DNA from: Entomobacter blattae
GTDB taxonomy: Bacteria > Pseudomonadota > Alphaproteobacteria > Acetobacterales > Acetobacteraceae
Reading direction: 5' to 3'
NCBI RefSeq assembly: GCF_014672835.1
Contig: NZ_CP060244.1
Location: 2,149,001-2,213,000, forward strand
DNA length: 64,000 nt
Made by a program: the position numbers and the translations under genes. Shown here piece by piece: positions 1 to 8,966 of this stretch (positions are counted from its first letter, which is position 1; every line of letters starts with the position of its first letter). The notes below the pieces were generated by a model. That model worked only from the letters and a program-made list of their open reading frames with translations. It made no database searches and was not told where the DNA came from.

Positions 1-591
1 GCGCACTTACGCTTCCTGCATGCTTTCTCTTCAACCATTGGAGTGGGCTGTTCTCCTTTGGAAAGAGGGGAACCCTTCTGAACAGAAGGAGAATTCCTCC
101 TAAGTTCCTTGTTTATTTGCACTGTAACACCTCACAATCAAGCCTTTTACCGCTGCTTTCCGCTTGGGATAACGGGGTTTACCCTATTTATCAATGGCAA
201 AACACCACGACTGGAGAATAAAACCCCTAACCCTTAATTAACTCCCTAGAAACCAAACCCTCACCTTTACCGAGGACAGCTAAAGGTTTGCTCAAGGACA
301 CACAGCCTTATTTCATTGACGCAATACACTCTTATTATACTTTCTAGCCTATTGATCCAAGAACAGAGAATACATAAATTACTGAAAAAAGCTGAATGTT
401 TTAGTAACTCATTCATTTTTTCTGTTCCAGCATACGGTCTTCATTATTTTTACATAATACTATGCTTATGTACCATTCTGTCTATAATTTAGAACTAAAA
501 AGTTAAATTATCTATAATTTATGTAACTGATCATAATAATTACGCTACTTTTATCACCGATTTCCCTTCCTTAAACATTAGAGCTGAATGA
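1..591. other. Intergenic region upstream of clpS
   Basis: No convincing gene is visible. From base 2 a frame stays open to a TAA at 101-103 and could be the last 33 codons of a gene that begins left of the window, but the peptide resembles no family I know. A small perfect hairpin (CCTTCTG, AA, CAGAAGG) lies around 73-88. The half next to clpS is AT-rich and contains two copies of TCTATAATTTA (about 480-490 and 510-520) that could serve as -10 elements for clpS. That reading is inference. Confidence 0.5.
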
Positions 592-1029
592 ATGCCGATC
601 ACATCTTTTACCGCCCCTCATCATTCCTCCCAGCCTTTGACCAACCGGAATGCCTCCGCACCGTTATGGGCCCCTTATGGCGGGAAATCGCATTCTCCCT
701 CTGATAATGAGGATAATAATAACAATAATTCTGGCACTTTTGTGGATATTGTGGTGCACACGCGCCCACTTATTAAAAAACCTTCGATGTACAAGGTGTT
801 GATGCTTAATGATGACTACACACCTATGGAATTTGTTGTTCATGTACTGGAGCGTTTTTTTCAGAAATCCCGAGATGAGGCCACTAACATTATGCTGAAA
901 GTCCATCAGCAAGGGGTTGGGGTTTGTGGGGTTTTTACCTATGAAGTCGCCGAAACCAAGGTAACCCAAGTGATGGATCTAGCAAAACGTAACCAGCACC
1001 CTTTACAATGCACAATTGAAAAAGACTAA
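592..1029 (+). CDS. clpS: ATP-dependent Clp protease adaptor ClpS
   Basis: ClpS binds the N-domain of ClpA and hands N-end-rule substrates to the cytosolic ClpAP protease. The conserved core starts near residue 60 and carries the family signatures [17 protein letters not shown], the helix [20 protein letters not shown] and the C-terminal YEVAETKV. The protein is 145 residues because about 55 poorly conserved residues, including an asparagine run, precede the core; alphaproteobacterial ClpS often has such a low-complexity extension. It lies about 220 bp upstream of clpA in the same direction, the usual arrangement. The start codon is uncertain since the N-terminal extension is not conserved, but the family assignment is secure. 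Confidence 0.95.
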   Translation: MPITSFTAPHHSSQPLTNRNASAPLWAPYGGKSHSPSDNEDNNNNNSGTFVDIVVHTRPLIKKPSMYKVLMLNDDYTPMEFVVHVLERFFQKSRDEATNIMLKVHQQGVGVCGVFTYEVAETKVTQVMDLAKRNQHPLQCTIEKD

Positions 1030-1249
1030 CCGCGATCCAAAATATAACCAAAGGGTTAATGAGAGGAAGAGAATCGTGCTTTTTTTATCATATAAAAATT
1101 TTTATCGTTAATTATTTAATCTTTCATCCCATATATCTGTTTAAAAAGTATAATATTTTTCACATTAATTCGCTCAAACCCCAAATGCACTCAAACCCTA
1201 GGCATTATACCATTTTCCACTAACCCGCTTTGAAAAGGCAAGTCCCAGC

Positions 1250-3598
1250 ATGTTGTCACGCAACCTTGAACAGACACTTCACCGTGCGCTTTCTATTGCC
1301 AGTGAGCGTCGGCACGAATATGCAACCCTCGAACACCTTCTCCTGGCACTGGCAGATGATGCTGATACCATCACTGTATTCAGGGCTTGTGGCGTTGATA
1401 TCAGCAAGCTTAAATCTGACCTCTCTGATTTTATTGATAAGGATCTCTCTGGGCTGGCCGCAACCCACGAGACCGAGCCCAAACCCACGGCGGCCTTCCA
1501 AAGGGTTATTCAAAGGGCAGCAATCCACGTCCAAACCACAGGACGCGATGAAGTGACAGGGGCTAATGTTTTGGTCGCCCTGTTTGCCGAACGCGAAAGC
1601 CATGCCATCTATTTCCTCCAGCTACAAGACATGACAAGGCTTGATGCTGTCAATTTCATCTCCCATGGCATTGCCAAAGCCCCTGGGGGAAGCCGTAGGT
1701 CTGTTCCGCCCACCTCGCCCCCTTCTCAGGATGAGGAAGAGCCTTCCTCTTCTGCCTCTTCGGAGAAAAACGCAGAAGCTTTAAAGACCTATTGTGTTAA
1801 CCTTAACAAAAAGGCCGAAAATGGAAAGATTGACCCCCTTATTGGCCGCGATACGGAAATAGAGAGAACAATCCAAATCCTGTGCCGGCGTACAAAAAAC
1901 AACCCCCTTTATGTGGGCGACCCAGGTGTGGGGAAAACAGCCATTGCTGAAGGGCTGGCCCGCAGGATTGTTGAGAAAAAAGTCCCAGATGTTCTCAAAA
2001 ACTCTGTCATTTACGCTCTGGATATGGGCACATTATTAGCCGGAACCCGCTATAGGGGCGATTTTGAAGAACGACTCAAAGCTGTCGTTACGGATTTGGA
2101 AAACAATCCTGGCAGCATTCTTTTTATTGACGAAATCCACACCGTGATTGGTGCCGGCTCGACCTCTGGCGGAGCCATGGATGCATCTAACCTGCTTAAA
2201 CCTGCCTTAGCGGCAGGAACTCTCCGCTGTATTGGGTCAACCACTTATAAAGAGTTTCGCCAGCATTTTGAAAAAGATAAGGCCTTGGTTAGACGTTTCC
2301 AGAAAATCGACGTGGGAGAGCCAACAATAGAAGATGCGGTAAAGATTCTTCGTGGCCTTAAATCCACTTATGAAAAGCACCATCAGGTGGAATATACTGA
2401 TGAAGCCATTCGTGGAGCCGTGGAAATGTCTGCAAAATACATTCACGATAGGAAGCTGCCGGATAAAGCCATTGATGTGCTTGACGAAGTTGGAGCCTCT
2501 CGCATGCTCATTCCAGAAGAGAAGCGTGAAAAAATTATCACACTAGAAGATATTGAGGCGATCGTGGCTAAAATTGCCCGTATCCCCCCCAAGAGCGTTT
2601 CAGCTGATGATAAAGAAGTGCTCCGTTCCCTCGAACGCGATCTCAAAAGCATGGTCTTTGGTCAAGATAGAGCTATTCAGGCCCTCTCCTCGGCTATTAA
2701 GCTTTCGCGCGCTGGCCTTAGGGATCCAGAAAAACCTATTGGCAATTATCTTTTCTCTGGCCCCACGGGGGTAGGAAAAACAGAAGTCGCCCGCCAACTG
2801 GCTGCAACACTGGGAATTGAACTAATCCGCTTTGATATGTCAGAATATATGGAGCGTCATTCTATTTCCCGTCTTATCGGAGCACCGCCCGGCTATGTAG
2901 GGTTTGATCAAGGGGGCCTTCTGACCGATGCCATAGACCAAAATCCCCATGCCGTACTGTTGCTTGATGAGGTAGAAAAGGCGCACCCTGAGCTCTTCAA
3001 CATTCTGCTTCAGGTGATGGATCATGGGAAGCTGACTGATCATAATGGAAAGATTGTAGACTTCCGCAATGTTATCCTGATTATGACCACCAATGCCGGT
3101 GCTGCTGACCTCAGCAAGGAAGCTATAGGGTTTGGCCGCTCAACACGGGAAGGAGAAGATGAGGATGCCATCAAACGTCTTTTCACTCCTGAGTTCCGTA
3201 ACCGTCTGGATGCCATTATTCCCTTTGCTAACCTAACGCCCGATATTGTGGGCCTTGTGGTGGAAAAATTTGTTCTGCAATTGGAAGCACAACTGGCTGA
3301 TAGAAATGTTACAATTGAGCTTTCTTCTGCTGCCAAAGAATGGCTAGTCGAAAAAGGATATGACAGGCTCTATGGCGCTCGCCCCTTGGGAAGACTTATA
3401 CAGGAGCATATTAAAAAGCCCTTGGCAGAAGAACTCTTATTTGGAAAACTGATCAATGGTGGTGCTGTTAAAATCGCTTACGACAAAAAGAAAGACGATC
3501 TGGACTTCACCTTTATAGCGTCTTCCACAAAAAATAAGGGGAAGAACGCAACCTCTGATAATAATAATGATGAAAAGAAACCAGAAACGACTTCTTAA
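1250..3598 (+). CDS. clpA: ATP-dependent Clp protease ATP-binding subunit ClpA
   Basis: ClpA is the hexameric AAA+ unfoldase of the ClpAP protease. The 782 residues match the usual length. The order is an N-terminal double Clp-N repeat (about 1-140), an acidic serine-rich linker (about 150-175), AAA module 1 with Walker A GDPGVGKT at 223-230 and Walker B FIDEIH, then AAA module 2 with Walker A GPTGVGKT at 504-511 and the D2-small domain. The start ATG gives MLSRNLEQTLHRAL, the expected N-domain beginning. It pairs with clpS upstream and ends just before a strong terminator. The C-terminal tail is lysine, asparagine and threonine rich. Confidence 0.97.
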   Translation: MLSRNLEQTLHRALSIASERRHEYATLEHLLLALADDADTITVFRACGVDISKLKSDLSDFIDKDLSGLAATHETEPKPTAAFQRVIQRAAIHVQTTGRDEVTGANVLVALFAERESHAIYFLQLQDMTRLDAVNFISHGIAKAPGGSRRSVPPTSPPSQDEEEPSSSASSEKNAEALKTYCVNLNKKAENGKIDPLIGRDTEIERTIQILCRRTKNNPLYVGDPGVGKTAIAEGLARRIVEKKVPDVLKNSVIYALDMGTLLAGTRYRGDFEERLKAVVTDLENNPGSILFIDEIHTVIGAGSTSGGAMDASNLLKPALAAGTLRCIGSTTYKEFRQHFEKDKALVRRFQKIDVGEPTIEDAVKILRGLKSTYEKHHQVEYTDEAIRGAVEMSAKYIHDRKLPDKAIDVLDEVGASRMLIPEEKREKIITLEDIEAIVAKIARIPPKSVSADDKEVLRSLERDLKSMVFGQDRAIQALSSAIKLSRAGLRDPEKPIGNYLFSGPTGVGKTEVARQLAATLGIELIRFDMSEYMERHSISRLIGAPPGYVGFDQGGLLTDAIDQNPHAVLLLDEVEKAHPELFNILLQVMDHGKLTDHNGKIVDFRNVILIMTTNAGAADLSKEAIGFGRSTREGEDEDAIKRLFTPEFRNRLDAIIPFANLTPDIVGLVVEKFVLQLEAQLADRNVTIELSSAAKEWLVEKGYDRLYGARPLGRLIQEHIKKPLAEELLFGKLINGGAVKIAYDKKKDDLDFTFIASSTKNKGKNATSDNNNDEKKPETTS

Positions 3599-3650
3599 AT
3601 TATAACTCTCTCTTCATCAGTCATAAACAGCCCCAAAACAAGGAAGATAG

Positions 3651-3692
3651 AACAAGGAAGGATAAAAATTATCCTTCCTTGTTCTTTATCTT
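3651..3692 (+). terminator. Rho-independent terminator of clpA
   Basis: A perfect 15-bp stem (3651-3665 with 3669-3683) closes a 3-nt loop and is followed by a T-rich stretch. It lies 52 bp after the clpA stop codon. Confidence 0.85.
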
Positions 3693-3792
3693 ACTGCAAG
3701 AACATCGAGACGTTGTGGAGATTGCTGTAAAAGTGGCCTCTGGGCGGATACCCATTATAGCGGAAACCGGCTCTAATAGTACTGCCGAAGCC
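3691..3792 (+). pseudogene. Fragment of dapA (4-hydroxy-tetrahydrodipicolinate synthase)
   Basis: Read on the + strand this stretch translates to a recognisable internal piece of DapA, including EHRDVVEIAVKVASGRIP and ETGSNSTAEA, the segment around the conserved G-S-N-S-T motif. There is no start codon, the similarity stops abruptly after STAEA, and a stop follows some 15 codons later. It is about 34 codons of a protein of roughly 290 residues and so cannot be functional. It directly abuts the clpA terminator and lies next to nuo scraps on the other strand. Whether an intact dapA exists elsewhere cannot be seen from this window. Confidence 0.75.
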
Positions 3793-3917
3793 AATGACTC
3801 CCCTCAACAATTTCAAATCAGCCAACCACCCCAGATATTCTAGATAAAAATAAAGAGCTGTGTAGCCTTGCCTTATAGCCGTGCCATCTGGGTTTCCCTT
3901 CTGCAAAAACGCTTCAT

Positions 3918-3995
3918 ACCTGCAAAACCCGCAAGAAGCGCACCTACAATGGGGAAAAGAAAAACTACACAAAATAAAGAAATTAAGGGCTGCAT
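3918..3995 (-). pseudogene. N-terminal scrap of nuoL (complex I subunit L)
   Basis: An ATG at 3995 opens a frame reading MQPLISLFCVVFLFPIVGAL and then LAGFAG, which has the look of the first membrane helix of NuoL. After 26 codons the similarity is lost and a stop follows. It begins five bases after the stop codon of the nuoK remnant, preserving the native nuoK-nuoL junction. Only the extreme N-terminus of a protein of about 600 residues remains. Confidence 0.65.
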
Positions 3996-4000
3996 TTTCT

Positions 4001-4105
4001 TTAACCCTTCATAATAGTGGCATCTTCAACTTCAATAGAACCACGATTTCTAAAATAAACTGTAAGAATAGCCAGACCAATGGCTGATTCTGCAGCGGCA
4101 CTGGG
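4001..4105 (-). pseudogene. C-terminal scrap of nuoK (complex I subunit K)
   Basis: The minus strand encodes SAAAESAIGLAILTVYFRNR and then an EVEDATIMKG ending with TAA. This is the highly conserved NuoK C-terminus (AAAE-A-GLA, FRNRG, MKG-stop). Upstream of residue P/S the similarity ends, so the first two-thirds of nuoK are absent. Together with the adjoining nuoL start it is a relic of a nuoK-nuoL junction. Confidence 0.8.
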
Positions 4106-4284
4106 TTTATTATACAGTACCCAATAAGGAGATAACTTGCCCCCCCTCCCAACCACAAAAGCACTGGATAAGGTCGTTAGCTGTTAGTTTTCACCAGGAG
4201 TTTATCGGTCACTTCCTGATCCTCTAAAAAAGCACAATTTCGCCCGATAGCTTTTTTCCTTCATCAATCTCTTATTCTTTTCAT

Positions 4285-4767
4285 TTATTCATAACATTGG
4301 CCATTAATAATCACATACCCTGCGATAGGCCATTTCCTGCTGGTTCCGTGATGGGTCCAATCAATTCCCTGTCGGCGAACACTGTCAAAATAATAGCGGC
4401 CGACAACTTCTGCATAATCCCCTTTTTTGACCCACGGCCAATCTGGGCTGTTGATTCTATCCAAGGCTGAAACAATCCGTATGGAAATGCCTGCCCCCGT
4501 ATCCACATAAAAATATCCATGCCGACCACTTCTTGTTCTGCGCTCATAGGAAACAGCAACAACTTTGCCGCAGATATGGACTGGCACAGCGCCTGTAATC
4601 TCATGCTGTTCAAACTTAACCTGCTTTCTATGAAAATCCGTATTATCACAGACAGCAGAAACAGATTGCGCATAAGCGACAGCTCCAAAACCCACATTCA
4701 CACCATGGTTCTGAAGTGGCTGAAGAAAAATCGTTGCCCCCAAAAGGGCACAAATAAACCGGTTCAT
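4285..4767 (-). CDS. Secreted DUF3465-family protein
   Basis: This 160-residue protein starts with a hydrophobic signal peptide ending near AVAYAQS (about residue 34), so it is probably periplasmic or secreted. The mature part resembles the DUF3465 family, small OB-fold-like proteins: a strand-rich centre (VHICGKVVAVSYERRTRSGR, then HGYFYVDTG), a KKGDYAEVVGRYYFD segment, and the signature DWTHHG..RKWPIAGYVIINGQCYE that matches the family's WTHHDP....GW....G..Y ending. The biochemical role is unknown. Two cysteines in the mature region may form a disulfide. It stands alone between the dapA/nuo scrap patch and ppk2. The family call is from memory of the motif. Confidence 0.7.
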   Translation of the reverse strand: MNRFICALLGATIFLQPLQNHGVNVGFGAVAYAQSVSAVCDNTDFHRKQVKFEQHEITGAVPVHICGKVVAVSYERRTRSGRHGYFYVDTGAGISIRIVSALDRINSPDWPWVKKGDYAEVVGRYYFDSVRRQGIDWTHHGTSRKWPIAGYVIINGQCYE

Positions 4768-4850
4768 ATGATTACTCCACTCTCCACCCTATAAAGGGGT
4801 TAATTGATTCAACAACATAAAGCTCCCTATGGAAGTTGCTCCTTACAGGC

Positions 4851-5831
4851 CTAGTCTTCGTGTAATAAATCTTCACGAATTTTTTTCAGTGAGGCAATCA
4901 CTTCAGGTGCAGGGGTTGGTGGTGAAAGATTCATCGCCAGTAGGGCCTGAATAATGGATTCTATCACTACAAGCCTGGCAAACCATTTACGATCAGCCGG
5001 AACAACCACCCAAGGAGCAAAGGAGGTGGATGTTTTTATAATCATTTCCTCATAAGCCGTTTGATAAGAGTCCCAATATTGGCGCTCCTGCATATCTGCT
5101 AAGGAAAATTTCCATAATTTGGTATCATCCTCCAAACGCTGTAAAAAACGTTTCTTTTGCTCTTTCTTTGAAATATGAAGAAAAAACTTTAACACCACTG
5201 TATCTGAACGAACCAGATGTTTCTCAAAATTACAGATATCTTCATAACGTCCATTCCAAAAGGCTTCATCAGGCTCTGTCATAAGAACCCGTTCTTTTTT
5301 CAGCATTTCTGGATGCACACGGCTAATTAACACATCTTCATAATGGCTACGGTTAAAAATACCAATACGCCCTTTGGCAGGCAAATGCAGATTAACACGC
5401 CATAAAAAACTACGAGCCAACTCATTCTTGCTCGGCTGTTTAAAAGAAACGACACTAACCCCTTGCGGGTTAATCCCTGACATAACATGCTTAATGGTAC
5501 CATCCTTACCACCAGCATCCATGGCCTGTAACACAATGAGTAAAGATTTGCTCGAATTGGCATAAAGAAGTTCCTGAAGGCCAGAAAGCCTTTGAATACT
5601 CATCGCCAGTAGCTTCTGACCCTCATCTTTATTTAATCCCAATATCTCCTTTTCATCAGGATCATGATCAGAAAAGGAGAATTCTGAAGGGTTGGTAATA
5701 AAATAGGGCCCCAGCAGGTTCTTACGTAACTCATCCCTCAGCCCTCGAACCAATAACAGTCTACTTTCTTTGTCTGATAAATGTTCCATCATTCTTACAT
5801 CCATAGATATTACAGATTGCAAACACAGCAC
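4851..5831 (-). CDS. ppk2: Polyphosphate kinase 2 family protein
   Basis: PPK2 enzymes phosphorylate nucleoside mono- or diphosphates using polyphosphate. The Walker A-like loop is visible in VLQAMDAGGKDGTIKHVMSG, followed by the Walker B/lid region with IFNRSHYEDVLISRVH and the basic helix KKEQKKRFLQRLEDD. The single-domain length and the MSGINPQGV-SF-P pattern fit the class III-like subgroup, which uses AMP and ADP; that subclass is inference. The longest frame gives 326 residues. Internal ATGs at residues 10, 14 and 15 are equally plausible starts because no strong ribosome site precedes the first one. It is probably transcribed alone. Confidence 0.9.
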   Translation of the reverse strand: MLCLQSVISMDVRMMEHLSDKESRLLLVRGLRDELRKNLLGPYFITNPSEFSFSDHDPDEKEILGLNKDEGQKLLAMSIQRLSGLQELLYANSSKSLLIVLQAMDAGGKDGTIKHVMSGINPQGVSVVSFKQPSKNELARSFLWRVNLHLPAKGRIGIFNRSHYEDVLISRVHPEMLKKERVLMTEPDEAFWNGRYEDICNFEKHLVRSDTVVLKFFLHISKKEQKKRFLQRLEDDTKLWKFSLADMQERQYWDSYQTAYEEMIIKTSTSFAPWVVVPADRKWFARLVVIESIIQALLAMNLSPPTPAPEVIASLKKIREDLLHED

Positions 5832-6133
5832 TATATTGCTAGAGCTTATGCGCTGTTCCTTAAAACAATGAGCGCAAAATCCTCTAGTAGGTTACTCCTT
5901 GCCGTAATCTCAGGCTTTTTCCTTCATCGCACCATTTTTTTAACATGTAGCATTACAAATTTGCCTTCTAATTTTAATTATAGGTTATAACTTAGCAGGT
6001 CATTTCTTTTGTCTCTCTCTTATAATTTTGACATTTTCTCCCTTTACCGTTGCCTTTACCTAAGCCAGAACGTTATGGCTTTATTCATACCATCACCCAT
6101 TTCCTTCACTCTTCTTCCATACAGAGTTCCATA

Positions 6134-6712
6134 ATGACGGAAACTATCATACACCCCTCATCCTTAAGTGGTTATCTTCTTGTTGCAACACCCAATTTAA
6201 CCGATAGCATTTTTGCTCAAAGTGTCATTTATATCTGCGCTCACTCGGTTGATGGAGGGGCAATTGGCCTGATTATCAACAAAAAGCTTGATCATAACGT
6301 TACCGAGGAAATTACTAAACAGCTCCATCTTATGGATAGCCATAGTTTGAGTACTATTCCCATTACCCTGGGTGGGCCGGTTGAAACGGGCCGCGGATTA
6401 CTCCTTCACTCCACTGAGTGGGATAATAAGAACAGCATGCCGATTACCCCTTCAATTTCTCTCTCTACAAGCATTACCATCCTCAAGGATATTCTCTCTT
6501 CCAAAACCCCCCAAAAGGCTCTTTTGGCTTTAGGGCATTCCAGCTGGGAATCTGGGCAACTGGAAGAGGAATTAAAGCATAACGCCTGGCTTCCTATAAA
6601 AGCTGACGATGATATTGTTTTTGGAAAAAACTATGCCCAAAAATGGCGTAAAGCCCTCCTCACGCTGCATATTCAGCCAGAACATCTCACAACTTTTTAT
6701 GGGCATGCCTAA
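6134..6712 (+). CDS. yqgE: YqgE/AlgH family protein (UPF0301)
   Basis: The protein begins MTETIIHPSSLSGYLLVATP and contains the family motifs FAQSVIYICAHSVDGGAIGL, ITLGGPVETGRG and GHSSWESGQLEEEL, giving 192 residues, the normal size. The frame is open further upstream (an ATG at 6050), but the conserved domain starts at the ATG chosen here. The molecular role of the family is not established; it is widespread in proteobacteria. A small hairpin (6802-6827) follows the gene but lacks a clear T-tract. Confidence 0.9.
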   Translation: MTETIIHPSSLSGYLLVATPNLTDSIFAQSVIYICAHSVDGGAIGLIINKKLDHNVTEEITKQLHLMDSHSLSTIPITLGGPVETGRGLLLHSTEWDNKNSMPITPSISLSTSITILKDILSSKTPQKALLALGHSSWESGQLEEELKHNAWLPIKADDDIVFGKNYAQKWRKALLTLHIQPEHLTTFYGHA

Positions 6713-6903
6713 CCCGCCCCTATGCGAGATTCAAAAACGCTATACGCAGAAAAGTCTCTCGCATGTTTTTATCTCACCTCATTTTCAACCACACAAGAGA
6801 GAGGCTGTTTGTTACTCTAAACAGCCTTCCCTACTTTCAAAAAATCAGAGAGTGTGCCTACTCCCTTAAAGGCACCCCTCTTTTCAATCACAGTGTATCT
6901 TTC

Positions 6904-8010
6904 CTAATCGTTTATCTGTTTCCGAAATGCTTTTATGGCGTCCTGTAAAGTTGAAAAGCCATTCTTAGAAAGAATACTCTTCAATTCTTGTTTAATACGA
7001 TTAACAACTTCGGGTCCCTCATAAATAAAAGCTGTATAAATCTGCACCAAATCAGCTCCCAACTTTAGCCTTTCCCATACATCCTGCCCGGTCTCTATTC
7101 CACCAACACTGATAAGAGTAAGGCTTCCTTTCGCTATTTCGGCAACTTTTTTCAATTTTGCCAGGCTTAATTCTCTCAGCGGCCTTCCGGAAAGCCCCCC
7201 ACTTTCTTTGGCAAAAGGACTTTGCAGCCCCTCTGGACGTTGTAAAGTTGTGTTGGTGATAATAATTCCCTGAGCTCCCCCTTCAATAATAGTCTGCACA
7301 ATAGAAGGCAAATCCTGATCTTCAATATCGGGAGCAAGTTTGACAAAAAGTGGAGGATGCTCGGAATGGGCATGATTAATCGCCTCCAAGATCCCTTTAA
7401 GGTGGTCAGCCTGCTGAAGATCCCTTAGGCCAGGAGTGTTAGGAGAGGATACATTTATAACGATATAATCCGCATACGCTTTAACACGTCCTACCAGGAA
7501 GGGATAATCCTTTAAAGGGTCTGCACCTTCCTTATTAATACCAATATTAACTCCTACCGGGAAAAAAGAATCCTCAAGGGTTTTTCTCTTATTTCGTGCA
7601 TGAATAAATGCGGCTAATCGAGAGAAAACCTTCTCAATACCCTCATTATTAAACCCCATTCGGTTTATAATCCCTCGATCCTCCTTAAGGCGAAAGAGAC
7701 GGGGTTTAGCATTGCCCGGCTGAGCACGGGGGGTGACTGTGCCGATCTCAACAAAACCAAACCCCACCTTCCCCATAGCGGGTACCGCTTGGCCATTCTT
7801 ATCAAACCCTGCGGCCAACCCTAACGGATTAGAAAAAGCAAGCCCTTGCACCTGTTGAGAGAGACTATAATGGTTTTTTTTATCCCATGTGGATCGGCCA
7901 GAAACCCCCCAGCTAAATCCTAATATTGCCAAATTATGGGCCTGTTCTGGATCCATTTTCATGAGGATTGGCAAAGAAAAATGTGTTAAATAAGATATAA
8001 GATTACCCAT
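6904..8010 (-). CDS. pyrD: Dihydroorotate dehydrogenase (quinone), class 2
   Basis: PyrD oxidises dihydroorotate to orotate in pyrimidine synthesis, passing electrons through FMN to membrane quinone. The 368 residues include the N-terminal membrane-association helices characteristic of class 2, the AAGFDKNGQAVPAMGKVGFG region, INRMGFNNEG, the catalytic-serine segment VINVSSPNTPGLRDLQ, the TNTT motif and the FMN-phosphate site GLSGRPL and SVGGI. It is divergent from the regulator gene at 8254, separated by a 243-bp AT-rich gap. Confidence 0.96.
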   Translation of the reverse strand: MGNLISYLTHFSLPILMKMDPEQAHNLAILGFSWGVSGRSTWDKKNHYSLSQQVQGLAFSNPLGLAAGFDKNGQAVPAMGKVGFGFVEIGTVTPRAQPGNAKPRLFRLKEDRGIINRMGFNNEGIEKVFSRLAAFIHARNKRKTLEDSFFPVGVNIGINKEGADPLKDYPFLVGRVKAYADYIVINVSSPNTPGLRDLQQADHLKGILEAINHAHSEHPPLFVKLAPDIEDQDLPSIVQTIIEGGAQGIIITNTTLQRPEGLQSPFAKESGGLSGRPLRELSLAKLKKVAEIAKGSLTLISVGGIETGQDVWERLKLGADLVQIYTAFIYEGPEVVNRIKQELKSILSKNGFSTLQDAIKAFRKQIND

Positions 8011-8098
8011 GAAAATTGTTTCCGTAATTTTTAATGCAACTAAAATTATATTCCATACTTAAAACAATAATACTCAACCATTTATACCAATCGGAATT

Positions 8099-8109
8099 AA
8101 CAAATTGTT
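8099..8109. promoter_or_regulatory. Candidate operator between pyrD and the S24-like regulator
   Basis: A short palindrome AACAA-A-TTGTT lies in the AT-rich divergent intergenic region. Its position suits a binding site for the neighbouring helix-turn-helix protein, but this rests only on symmetry and location. Confidence 0.25.
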
Positions 8110-8253
8110 ATTATTTAACAAATATATATAATTTATTAGCCATTATACTGCCCAATTGATTCAATAATTTATAAATCCAAAATATAACAATGGAAATTAT
8201 CTGTTTTAACGGAATATTTTCCCAATAAAGCAAGGTGAAAAACGAGTTGTAAT

Positions 8254-8943
8254 ATGATAACTCATACGAACATATGGAAAGCTATTGACTTGTTGGCAGC
8301 AGAGAAAGGCCTCTCCCCCTCTGCCTTGGCAAAAATGGCAGGGTTAAATGTTACAACATTTAACCCTTCCAAACGTGTATCAGCTGATGGACGAAAACGA
8401 TGGCCCAGTACGGAAAGCCTTGCCCTTATATTGCATGCAACCAATACAACCTTAAGCAATTTTTCAGACTTGCTCGATACGGTTAATTTATCTTCTTCTC
8501 ATTCTCCAAAAAAAACAAAACAAAGCCACTCAAAAAAAGAAAAAATTGATATATTTTTTTCAATCCTTCCCATGTCCAGCCTTGAAAAATCTTCCTGCTT
8601 TACTTCTGAAGGATTTCCCTCGGGCACAGCTTGGAAGCATGAGAAAAAAAACCCTCTTTTATATCTAAACCCTTCTTCTTCCTATGCCCTGATTATCGAT
8701 ACGAAAGATTATGAACCGGTTTTTGCTTATCAATCGACGCTTGTGATCTCAACAGTGACGGTCATTAGTAAAAAAAGCTATATTTTTTATCAAATTAAAA
8801 AACATCCCAAACCCGCCTTTGGGTATCTCCTCAACAAAACAGACACGCACCTTGAAATTCAATCCATCAACAGCATTGGCTCCAAAACGGTTCCCCTTAC
8901 AAACCTTAAGTGGTTTCACCGTATTGTTGGCCAATCTTTTTAA
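8254..8943 (+). CDS. XRE-type regulator with degenerate S24 peptidase domain
   Basis: Residues 1-70 form a helix-turn-helix domain of the type seen in acetic-acid-bacterial S24 repressors (WKAIDLLAAEKGLSPSALAK, then a long loop with RKRWPSTESLALILHAT). Residues 125-229 align by eye with the LexA/CI-like S24 domain (FPSGTAW, YALII, LKWFHRIVG). The catalytic serine expected in a G-D-S-M-P context is replaced (TKDYEP), and the lysine expected in an AKEL-like context is also missing (AFGYLL). Self-cleavage is therefore unlikely. A lysine-rich linker separates the domains. It is divergent from pyrD and convergent with the phosphate transporter gene 23 bp away. The regulon is unknown. Confidence 0.75.
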   Translation: MITHTNIWKAIDLLAAEKGLSPSALAKMAGLNVTTFNPSKRVSADGRKRWPSTESLALILHATNTTLSNFSDLLDTVNLSSSHSPKKTKQSHSKKEKIDIFFSILPMSSLEKSSCFTSEGFPSGTAWKHEKKNPLLYLNPSSSYALIIDTKDYEPVFAYQSTLVISTVTVISKKSYIFYQIKKHPKPAFGYLLNKTDTHLEIQSINSIGSKTVPLTNLKWFHRIVGQSF

Positions 8944-8966
8944 AAGCCAAAAACGCCTCAATCTTT

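Noticed and set aside
2-103. Open frame at the left edge, possibly the end of an upstream gene
   Set aside because: Only 33 codons, with no resemblance to a known C-terminus and no codon evidence; mentioned only in the intergenic entry.
3691-3972. 93-codon minus-strand frame
   Set aside because: The same DNA reads as a dapA piece on the plus strand and nuoL start in another minus frame, so this frame is accidental.
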